13,494 nucleotides of DNA from Trachipleistophora hominis. Lineage: Eukaryota; Microsporidia; Pleistophoridae. A program made the position numbers and the translations under genes. The notes under the pieces were generated by a model. The model did no database searches. It was given only the letters and a program-made list of their open reading frames with translations, and had not been told where the DNA came from. Where the stretch lies: positions 43,016 to 56,509 of the forward strand of contig JH994023.1 of NCBI GenBank assembly GCA_000316135.1. The letters run 5' to 3'. This document shows, piece by piece, positions 6,465 to 13,494 of the stretch (position 1 is the stretch's first letter; the number at the start of each line of letters is the position of its first letter).

Positions 6465-9156
6465 AACTAAACTGTTTGAAAACCTCATCGATCAAAATTA
6501 TTGGAAATGCCAGAAGCGCTAGACTCAGAAATTCTCGTAGCGTAACTTTCTCAACTTCTAAAATCCATGAAATTGCGTTTGAATTGGTCATGATAAACAA
6601 CAAAGTTATTGTGATAAATACAGCCAAGACAAGATGAAGGTTTTGCTTACATGAAATTAAAAGACTAATTCCTAAATTTATATTATTGAGCGAGTTGAGC
6701 ATTTCGCCTATCACAATGAACAAGAAAGATTTGGTTTTGCTTTGTATGAAGTATGTGGTAAGACCAAGATAGGCGGCTATCAGGATCGTCCTAAGGAACA
6801 AAAAACGTCCTCTTCCATAGCCTTTGTTCATACACATCAATGTAGCCGGTAAACCATCAGTCAGCAAGTTGATGAATAGGAGCTGCTTTGAATTAAGAAT
6901 CTCTCTATTAGTTAATATTGCCAACAGTACAGCGATTACCTCTCCTATGTTAGAACTTATTAAATATTTTAGAAGGGCCTTCACGTTGTGCAATGCTACT
7001 CGTCCTGAACTTAACAAAATGAGGATGTTTTTTATATCAGAGTCTGTCAATATTATATCGCTTACTTCCTTGCTTAGGTCAGAGCCTTCGCCCAACGATA
7101 CGCCCACATCTGCTTGTTTTATGGCTAAAAGATCATTTACACCATCGCCAGTCATTAATATCTTGTTCTTTCTTCCCAAATATTTTACAATCGCGTGTTT
7201 ATTTGAAGGTGAGGCTCGATAAATAACTTCAAAAAACTGTTCATTATTGCGATTGCCCTCTCCAATACAATTATTTGATGAAAGGGTCGCTGATGTAACG
7301 GTGTTACTCAGTTCTACAGCGCTATCGTTTCCGGGATTAACATCACCTAAGTTTCGTTCCATATATTTCTTAGCGCTGTAAAAATCACCTTGAACACCAA
7401 TATCGTTCAAAATATTCATCGTGGTCAACATTGAATCACCGGTCAATATTCGTACCTTAATATCATTTGCCTTACACCAATTAAAACACTCCTTTACACC
7501 TTTTCTTAAGGTATCCTTGAAAGCAATGAAACCAAGTAATTTATAATTCCTTTTTTTCAGCTGCTTATCTTCCAGGCCGCTGCTCATATCAGTTACGTTT
7601 CGTACCCGCTCTACTATGTACCTTTTGCTCAGCTTTTTATACGCACATGCGATTGATCTTTCCTTTAAATTACGTAAAATATTCTTTTTATCCTCGATCT
7701 TTATACTTTCTTTATTCTCTGAGTCGTAGGAACGACAGAGGGCAAGGACATTCTCAGGTGCTCCTTTTAGAATCTCATAGTATTTATTTTCCAATTCTAT
7801 TATCCCACGTGTTACCATACTCTCACAGCAGAACGTTTTAAAGAACAACAATTCTGATTTACAATCGGGTACAGCCTCGAACATGGAAATATCCAGGGGA
7901 TCGCCCATTGTCCTGCCATCAACCGTAATTACTTCGCTCAAATGTCTACAAACCGCTTGAAACATTTCGTTCTCCTTAATATGCACCGGTTTGAATTTAA
8001 AACCTATTCCCTGTGCTTTACTCTCAGCGCCTTTGCTGGTTGAATCTTCGCCACCAAAATCTTTTCCCTCAACGCCCGCTGGGCAATTTGTTTGAACAGG
8101 CACCACTTCAAATATTTGGTCTATTATTTGTTCGTTGGTCGTTATCGTTCCAGTCTTATCAAGTACGATCATGTCTACGGATCCAAGAGTTTCTAACGAA
8201 ACTAATTTTTTGACGAATATCATTTTTTTCTTCAGTTGAAATACGATCACACTCAGATTTATACGAACAACGAGCTCTAAACCTTCAGGTATCGCTGTCA
8301 CTGCTAATGATGTGCATATTTTCAACGTTGACATATTTCCCAGCACCATGCAGTAGATGAATAAGGCTATACAGATAGATAATATGCTGCTGAATAATAT
8401 ATTCTGCATCTTTTTAACCTCACTCGTCAAGTCGCTCGTAATATTAGTCAAACTAGTCTGTATTTTCAGGACTTCCCGGCTCTTATCTATAACGAGTGCC
8501 AGGCTTGTTCCTTGCAGTACGAATGTTCCTCCGTAAAAAACTCTTCTATCCTGCCTCTTGTAGCGTCTTATGCGCCTTAAAATCCTAACAAGTCTTTTTC
8601 TTCTCCGCTCGTCATATTTATCAAGAGATTTTGTTAATTCAATGTCGGCCATGAAAATGCTATTTTTTACTTCGAGGTTACTACAACAAAAGTCGTAGAA
8701 CAAAAAGGCGTCCTCTAACGTGATTTTGCTCCGTTTCTTTATTACGCCTATACTTTCACCGGTAAGAATGCTTTCGTTGACTTTCAGGAATCGGGTTGTC
8801 TTGAAGGTTGACTGGTCGATAAGAATGCAGTCTGATGGTATTTTATCCCCAATACTGAGATGAATAATGTCGCCAATACCTATTTCATCTGTCAACACTA
8901 ACTTGTTAAAGTCCAGTTTTTTGGTTTTGATCTTCATGAAATTATTAAACTTGTTGACTTCTTTATCGTTTCTGTAGTTCTGAAGAGTTTCAAGACAGCT
9001 GTTGAGATATAAAAGTAAGAGCGTCATAAAAAAGTCGAATATGGAGCTGTCAACCATGAATACACTAACCAGCTGCAACAACAGTAAAAAAACAGACAAC
9101 TTGTCTTCGAACGGTCTAATAGCAGTTTCGAGTATCATGTTGAAAGACCTTTTCAT
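6463..9156 (-). CDS. P-type Ca2+-transporting ATPase (P2A, SERCA-like)
   Basis: An 897-residue ion pump expected to move Ca2+ from the cytosol into an internal store. Seen in order: two membrane helices, A-domain TGES (132-135), M4 PEGL (290-293), phosphorylation site DKTGT (Asp333), nucleotide-binding KGAPE (Lys464), TGDGVND (669-675), then M5-M10. Ligand residues matching SERCA Ca2+ sites are present: Glu291 (SERCA E309), Asn736 and Glu739 (N768, E771), Asn763, Thr766 and Asp767 (N796, T799, D800), and Glu818 in GEMLNSLN (E908). This favours P2A over PMR1/SPCA pumps. The reading frame is open up to 9231, but only with GTG. The ATG at 9156 has CCC 2 bases upstream and an A/T box, so I use it. 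Oddities: PEGLE instead of PEGLP, and a strongly basic insert at 180-205. Length is slightly below the usual ~1,000. Confidence 0.93.
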   Translation of the reverse strand: MKRSFNMILETAIRPFEDKLSVFLLLLQLVSVFMVDSSIFDFFMTLLLLYLNSCLETLQNYRNDKEVNKFNNFMKIKTKKLDFNKLVLTDEIGIGDIIHLSIGDKIPSDCILIDQSTFKTTRFLKVNESILTGESIGVIKKRSKITLEDAFLFYDFCCSNLEVKNSIFMADIELTKSLDKYDERRRKRLVRILRRIRRYKRQDRRVFYGGTFVLQGTSLALVIDKSREVLKIQTSLTNITSDLTSEVKKMQNILFSSILSICIALFIYCMVLGNMSTLKICTSLAVTAIPEGLELVVRINLSVIVFQLKKKMIFVKKLVSLETLGSVDMIVLDKTGTITTNEQIIDQIFEVVPVQTNCPAGVEGKDFGGEDSTSKGAESKAQGIGFKFKPVHIKENEMFQAVCRHLSEVITVDGRTMGDPLDISMFEAVPDCKSELLFFKTFCCESMVTRGIIELENKYYEILKGAPENVLALCRSYDSENKESIKIEDKKNILRNLKERSIACAYKKLSKRYIVERVRNVTDMSSGLEDKQLKKRNYKLLGFIAFKDTLRKGVKECFNWCKANDIKVRILTGDSMLTTMNILNDIGVQGDFYSAKKYMERNLGDVNPGNDSAVELSNTVTSATLSSNNCIGEGNRNNEQFFEVIYRASPSNKHAIVKYLGRKNKILMTGDGVNDLLAIKQADVGVSLGEGSDLSKEVSDIILTDSDIKNILILLSSGRVALHNVKALLKYLISSNIGEVIAVLLAILTNREILNSKQLLFINLLTDGLPATLMCMNKGYGRGRFLFLRTILIAAYLGLTTYFIQSKTKSFLFIVIGEMLNSLNNINLGISLLISCKQNLHLVLAVFITITLLFIMTNSNAISWILEVEKVTLREFLSLALLAFPIILIDEVFKQFS

Positions 9157-9158
9157 GA

Positions 9159-9172
9159 GGGATAAAATTTTT
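9159..9172 (-). promoter_or_regulatory. A/T box plus CCC start signal of the Ca2+ ATPase
   Basis: On the minus strand AAAAATTTTA (9164-9172 region) is followed by CCC (9159-9161), 2 bases before the ATG at 9156. This decides the start: the longer open frame to 9231 begins with GTG and has no ATG. Confidence 0.7.
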
Positions 9173-11143
9173 AACGAGAATTTAAAGAATTTATTAGTGA
9201 ATTTACAATTTTTGTTTGTCAGTTCTCGCACAAATATGGGTCTTCTTTACACACCAATACGTTATTTAGATAGACAAATTGTGATTTGTATTATTCCATC
9301 AAGCTGTTAAATTATAACTGTCAAAACTTAAAAACCTTTAAAGTACAGTCGAAAATGTCATAAAAATTGTTATTGTGTAAATGTGGTGATTACAAGAAAT
9401 AATGCGCCAATTAAGACACGAACACAGGTAGTTTAAAAAATACTTAAGGAAATCGTTTCAATTTACAAATCATCGAAAACATATCTAAGCTGCCATGAAT
9501 AATTACATAACAAATGGTTTATATAAACATTTATAACATAAAACTCCATTATAGACGTATTATGTTCGATATGTTAACTTAAAAAATGTCCTTATGTTCC
9601 TATAGATCTACAGAAGTTATTAAAATTTTTATTTGAAATGATGGAAAGTTTCATATTTACCTTGACCTTGGATCAAATAAAAGAGACTGTCATTAGCCAT
9701 TACATATAATATAATACATCGCAATATTTAAACACTATTTTCTTATTTATAGTCTCTAATAAAACATCCTTTTACAGTATCAATAATAATTCATAATAAT
9801 AAAAAAATAACTCACAAGCTGATTAGCCGATTCAAGAAAAAATTCAAAAAATGTTATTTTATACTTCCATCACTATTGATGAGTTACATGTTTTTATGAA
9901 GTTCTCATCTTCTGAAACTCAGTCAGCAGCATTTACGGTCGATATTTAGATTAATTATCTGATGCCGGCAAAAATTAATTTTTTGCTCCCTGGTGAGGAA
10001 TGCGAATGACGGGAAATGGTCGACTTAAAATGGAAAAAAGAAAAACATGTTCCATCGATGATGTTCTAATGTAACTTTACGTTTTATAAACGAAACAACG
10101 CTGCTAGTATTATAATAAAACCGATCATAAATATTGATTATAGTTATTTTATAAAGAACGATAAAAATAAGTTTAATCTTGACGAAGCTTAATTAAATAA
10201 AAATTTTGGTTAGCAAACAGGGATTAATCAGCCTCTAATAGGAAATAAACTACATGATGAGTTAAAAAATGCAAAAAATAATGATCATCAAAAAATTGAA
10301 ATAAATAAATTCGCGGACATAAATTTCTTACTAAAGCATATCTATTCAACGTGTGTTGTTATGAAACATGTTAATGTTCTGGGTATAGAGCTTAATGTAC
10401 AAGGAGCCATGTAATAATTAAACATGCTTCGTTAAAAAGTTAAAATGTGCAACTAATAGTAAAAGTATCATTGAAAGTTGTAAATATTACATAAATTAGA
10501 TAAACTTTAATGATAATTATTTTTTTACTATTTAATTTTCTTGTTTAATATGTTTATCTTTTGAAATCCTCTTCCGTTCCCACCTCTTTATACATATATT
10601 TTTTATTATATTTGGTTTTGTTTTGTTATTATTCTTTGTATCCAACCACTTGTTCTATTCGTTATTCCTATTCAACTTCTGGATGTTTCATAAATTAGAC
10701 AATATACTTACTACAATAATATAGTTAATTAGCTCCCTAAGCGTTTTTATTTTACAATTGCTGTGCAGAATATTAATCTTAACAATTATCAACGTTTGCA
10801 ACTTCCATGAAGCAACAGTCGTCAAGGCGAGGCCAGCATTCGGAGTGTTAGTTAAACGAATTTTCAAACAAAAAACATCAACATTGCAGCAGTGGCATAA
10901 TAACGGGTGGTTATAAAAATTTTTATAGATGTTGAGGAATAGAACATCCTTAATAAACTTATTTGTTCAAAATACTTGTCCATATCTATAGAAAACTTAG
11001 AGAATATTCTTTATTCGCTGTTTCAACTGCAAGAGCTGAATTCGATTTAATTCATAAATTTACTTGGTTAAAACAGTACAAGAAACCTAATACACGGCAA
11101 TAGCATATAAGAAACTTAACTAAGATTTTAAGTTCGTTAATTT
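9173..11143. other. Gene-poor 2-kb stretch with possible gene relics
   Basis: No intact gene seen. The sequence is AT-rich with frequent homopolymer runs. Five + strand stretches stay open and read protein-like without being proper genes: 9578-9706 (43 codons), 9851-10066 (an ATG frame of 73 codons interrupted by TAG at 9947 and TGA at 10007), 10214-10411 (66 codons, no early ATG), 10725-10913 (63 codons) and 10957-11100 (48 codons). All are on the strand opposite to both neighbours. They could be remains of one or more decayed genes or chance open runs. I recognise no family. No tRNA, rRNA or clear repeat was found. A T/pyrimidine-rich segment lies at about 10545-10690. Confidence 0.45.
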
Positions 11144-11791
11144 CTATTTTTTAAAGTTAAACCTGATCCTACATCGCTTACATATTGGAATCAGTGAGCA
11201 GTATATTGACAAACAAACCGGACACACCAGTCCATACAATATTTCTCTGCCGTGACAATTACACTTTGTTGAACAAAAAAATATTTTCTGTGGTTTTCTA
11301 CCGCACAATATTTGCAAAAAAGTGCTTAGCGCAAAGTTGTCGTAGAAATATCCGATTTCTGAAAGAGTCGGGTTCCTGTGATAGCTAAATACCGATATAT
11401 TATATCTATCACTGTATCTCTTGGCAACAAAAGCTGATTTTAGATATTTTAGGTAGTCATTTTTACTTTCCCTTGTCAATGAAATAATAATTATTCGGTT
11501 ATTGCTGGTATTTCTAGCAATGGTAAGCGCGTATCCTATGTCGTTAGCGATACTATCGATATCATTATACGCAAAAATGTCAGTTATCACTTTCTCGTCC
11601 CTTTGATCTACCACCGGGTGGTCGTGATCGTACACTTTTTGTGATTTGTTATTAATTACAATCGCTTTATTGTCGTACGACATTCTTATGAACGTGTTAA
11701 TCAACACTAAAATATTGTTGCACAGTTCTTTAGGGTCCTTTAGCTGTGCCCAACTGCTCCGCTGCAAATCTAATACGACATATAAGAACAT
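11144..11791 (-). CDS. TFB4: TFIIH subunit TFB4 / p34 (GTF2H3)
   Basis: A 215-residue subunit of the TFIIH core, which opens promoters for RNA polymerase II and acts in nucleotide excision repair. The N-terminus FLYVVLDLQRSSWAQ starts a von Willebrand A-like domain as in Tfb4. The mid part has the ISLTRE strand and a YLKYLKSAFVAKR helix typical of the fold. The C-terminal zinc module is diagnostic: CxCH (Cys177, Cys179), YGLVCPVCLSIYC (Cys190, Cys193, Cys198) and ICKRC (Cys204, Cys207), matching human p34. The family is usually about 300-340 residues, so this copy is compact. The frame is open upstream to an ATG at 11887, which would add 32 hydrophobic residues. The ATG at 11791 has CCC 5 bases before it and begins exactly where Tfb4 homologues do, so I use it. 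Confidence 0.93.
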   Translation of the reverse strand: MFLYVVLDLQRSSWAQLKDPKELCNNILVLINTFIRMSYDNKAIVINNKSQKVYDHDHPVVDQRDEKVITDIFAYNDIDSIANDIGYALTIARNTSNNRIIIISLTRESKNDYLKYLKSAFVAKRYSDRYNISVFSYHRNPTLSEIGYFYDNFALSTFLQILCGRKPQKIFFCSTKCNCHGREILYGLVCPVCLSIYCSLIPICKRCRIRFNFKK

Positions 11792-11796
11792 TCTTA

Positions 11797-11799
11797 GGG
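11797..11799 (-). promoter_or_regulatory. CCC start signal of TFB4
   Basis: CCC on the minus strand (GGG on +) lies 5 bases before the ATG at 11791. It supports this ATG over the in-frame ATG at 11887. An AATTTAAAATTA box lies some 20 bases further upstream. Confidence 0.6.
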
Positions 11800-12658
11800 T
11801 GTACACCAAATGTGTAATTTTAAATTGTATTAAAAAGATTTGCGCCACAATAAGGGCCCAATTCATATTTGTGGTCACGAATATCATGTTTAGAAAATAT
11901 TTGTGTCCCCGTTAGACTATTACTATAGTAAAGTTTGTTAAGTCAACAAATATTTAGAACTGCTGTGCAAATATAAATCAAGGCGTGTTTTATATGAATT
12001 TGTATTTTAATTAAATCCTTGAGAAGAGTTCGTTGGAATTTTCATAAAACCACAGCCTAAGCATTCTATATTGATTATTGTTCACAATTCAGAACCAAAA
12101 AAATGGATGAGGTTAAGTCCTTCGTTAGATACTAATAGTATTACACCTTTCGCAAACAATTTGAATGTGAAGGGCGTATACCATCATAAACATTAATATA
12201 GCTTTTTGATTATTTACGAGTAAAAGATACGTTTGGTTTAAAAAGTGCACAAAAAGTACGCCGAGTTATTTAAATTGAAATATGCTGTTATTTCACATTA
12301 TTTAAAACCAATGAAAATAATAGTGTTGCACGATGCGTCTTTACGTAGGCTCAACATGGAGATATTGGTTGCATTTAACGTAATGATAGTGACGCTACAA
12401 ACTTGCAATGACAGTTACCAGAAGAATGTTTTTTTAACTCAAATTCTATTTAATATAATCTCCTAGCACATCATTCAATCAAACTAACTCCTCTGGTCCA
12501 CTGGGACTGACCATAGCTACTGGCCTTTGGTTCATGGAAAAAGAACCATAGAATTATTTATTTACAATTACCAAAATTATCATCCCTTTACGTTAACGTT
12601 AGATAAAGTATTAATAACTGTTATAATATTATTTCTAGATTTAGATCTATCACTGTTT
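11800..12658. other. Gene-poor spacer between TFB4 and the ARS2-like gene
   Basis: AT-rich spacer of about 860 bases, upstream of TFB4 and downstream of the ARS2-like gene (both minus). A 75-codon + strand open frame (12242-12463, stop at 12464) begins after TAA and has GTG but no early ATG and no cytosine signal, so I do not call it. A locally GC-richer patch at about 12488-12550 holds a small stem: TGGTTC at 12528-12533 pairs with GAACCA at 12543-12548 around a 9-base loop. It is not a tRNA. No RNA gene could be supported. Confidence 0.45.
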
Positions 12659-12664
12659 ATATCA

Positions 12665-12748
12665 CAACACAGCACCTATAAAACATAATTGCTTACTTAT
12701 TGTTCTACTACAACATAGCACCTATAGAACATAATTATTTACTTATTT
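12665..12748. repeat. 46-base tandem duplication at the 3' end of the ARS2-like gene
   Basis: Two head-to-tail copies with a 46-base period: copy 1 is 12665-12710, copy 2 starts at 12711. The first 36 positions match at 32 sites (for example AGCACCTATA in both). Copy 2 runs over the stop codon of the ARS2-like gene (TAA at 12735-12737), so copy 1 is probably a duplicated gene end plus 3' flank. Confidence 0.75.
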
Positions 12749-13494
12749 TTATATCACCCGAGAACAACCTTTTAAGATCGTATTTTACGGCATTACCCTC
12801 TTCCTCATACACACAAAACGTAGGCAAATAGTTATTATCAATACCATCAAAATAATTGAGCAGGTTTATATCAATCATATCCAAGAAACAGTTAAATCTT
12901 TCAATCTCTTGCTCAACATCCGAGTAAAGTTCCTCGTGCTTATTTTTAATATGTTTCTTGACATAAACCAATTGTTCAAACGTTTTATGGCACAAATCGC
13001 ATCTAAACACGCCATCTGCAAGCCTAACAACGTATTTCTCAAGTTCTGTCTCTGGTGAATCTGTTTTCAGGTAATTAAAGTTTCTTTCCATGGTGATGAT
13101 TTTTTGCTTGCGATCAAACACTCTTCGCTGCACCCGTCCGTCTCGCACATGGTAATCGCCGCATTTCCTAATCATTTCAATTTCAGTATCAAAAACACGA
13201 GCACAATAGTAACAGTACAAAAATACGTGGCGCAGAAATGTTATCAACTTATCATCATTGTCACAGTCATACACAAGATCAGTTTTATAATGCTTATTGA
13301 GCATATGAAATATATTTCTTAGGTTAGTGCTGTCTTTGCTCCTGCTGTCAATCCATGCTCTCTTTACTAATATTTCATCGCTCAGTATGAACGTATTTAC
13401 ACAAATTCCTTTTGTACATAGTTCTTCCACCGTTTCTTCACATTTTATCGGGTCTGAATCTGGAAAAAGCGTAATTATAGCTTCTCTCTCGAAC
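12735..13494 (-). CDS. ARS2: ARS2/SERRATE-like zinc-finger protein (5' end outside window)
   Basis: A partial gene: 252 residues are visible and the frame runs open past the window edge at 13494. A GTG at 13430 is not a credible start, because codons continue upstream with protein-like content. The match to ARS2/SRRT/SERRATE is in the conserved C-terminal half. First there is an LRHVFLYCYYC...EIEMIRKCGDYHVRDG block, where ARS2 has YYN..EYPNEDEMPNRCG..HVRG. Then comes a spacer ending ELEKYV, and the zinc finger FRCDLCHKTFEQLVYVKKHI with Cys165, Cys168, His181 and His186 (C-x2-C-x12-H-x4-H). An EVEQEIERFNCFL-type helix follows, as in ARS2. ARS2 links the nuclear cap-binding complex to RNA processing or decay. 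Cys94, Cys97, Cys111 and His115 could form a second metal site. The RRM-like and N-terminal parts would lie outside the window. Confidence 0.85.
   Translation of the reverse strand, partial: FEREAIITLFPDSDPIKCEETVEELCTKGICVNTFILSDEILVKRAWIDSRSKDSTNLRNIFHMLNKHYKTDLVYDCDNDDKLITFLRHVFLYCYYCARVFDTEIEMIRKCGDYHVRDGRVQRRVFDRKQKIITMERNFNYLKTDSPETELEKYVVRLADGVFRCDLCHKTFEQLVYVKKHIKNKHEELYSDVEQEIERFNCFLDMIDINLLNYFDGIDNNYLPTFCVYEEEGNAVKYDLKRLFSGDIKISK

Noticed and set aside
9157..9231. 25-residue N-terminal extension of the Ca2+ ATPase
   Set aside because: It would need a GTG start, while the ATG at 9156 has the full A/T box plus CCC signal.
11792..11887. 32-residue N-terminal extension of TFB4
   Set aside because: Homology to TFB4 begins at the ATG at 11791, which has CCC just upstream. 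The extension covers that signal.
12103..12189. Possible mini-intron gene: ATG, then a 27-base GTTAAG...ACTAATAG stretch like a microsporidian intron
   Set aside because: Removing it leaves only a 19-residue product, there is no cytosine start signal, and no homology is recognisable.
12245..12466. 73-codon + strand frame between TFB4 and the ARS2-like gene
   Set aside because: It begins with GTG, the first ATG is 22 codons in, there is no cytosine signal and no recognisable domain. A DAS motif faintly like retroelement RNase H is too weak.
12488..12550. GC-richer patch with GGTTC and paired segments, considered as a tRNA or structured RNA
   Set aside because: No acceptor stem, anticodon arm or normal T-loop (GGTTCRA) can be drawn; only one 6-base stem is clear.

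Overview
The window looks like nuclear DNA from a microsporidian (an AT-rich, reduced fungal relative). Three kinds of evidence support this. The proteins are eukaryotic: ribosomal protein uL15, a TFIIH subunit, an ARS2-like protein, two pre-rRNA helicases and a SERCA-type calcium pump. No gene shows a convincing intron, and several are shorter than their yeast or human counterparts. Almost every credible start ATG has a CCC-type cytosine run 2-8 bases upstream, often behind an AAAATTTT box, which is the start-proximal signal described for microsporidia. Genus or species cannot be read from this window.

Layout. 1-431 holds no gene I can support. 432-815 (+) encodes an unrecognised 127-residue protein. 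It converges on an SPB4/DDX55-type DEAD-box helicase at 954-2582 (-). A 586-base divergent spacer follows and contains a possible small ORF (2951-3148, +). Next come uL15 (3169-3600, +) and, only 37 bases later, a DHR1/ECM16-like DExH helicase (3638-5959, +). This helicase converges, across a 503-base spacer, on a P2A calcium ATPase (6463-9156, -). About 2 kb without an intact gene follows (9157-11143), containing several stop-bounded open stretches on the + strand that may be gene relics. TFIIH subunit TFB4/p34 lies at 11144-11791 (-). A further 940-base gene-poor stretch ends in a 46-base tandem repeat, and an ARS2/SERRATE-like gene (12735 to the window edge, -) is cut at its 5' end by the window.

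How the genes relate. SPB4 (large subunit), uL15 (large subunit) and DHR1 (small subunit, U3 release) are adjacent and all serve ribosome production. The SPB4/uL15 pair is divergent and could share a promoter region. TFB4 (transcription and repair) and ARS2 (cap-proximal RNA fate) belong to the RNA polymerase II system. The calcium pump is the only membrane transporter. No new multi-gene system is evident. The most useful points are corrected starts (two frames that look longer begin at GTG or at an unlikely upstream ATG), a retained ARS2 homologue, unusual motif residues in the calcium pump and the DExH helicase, and the possible gene-relic region.
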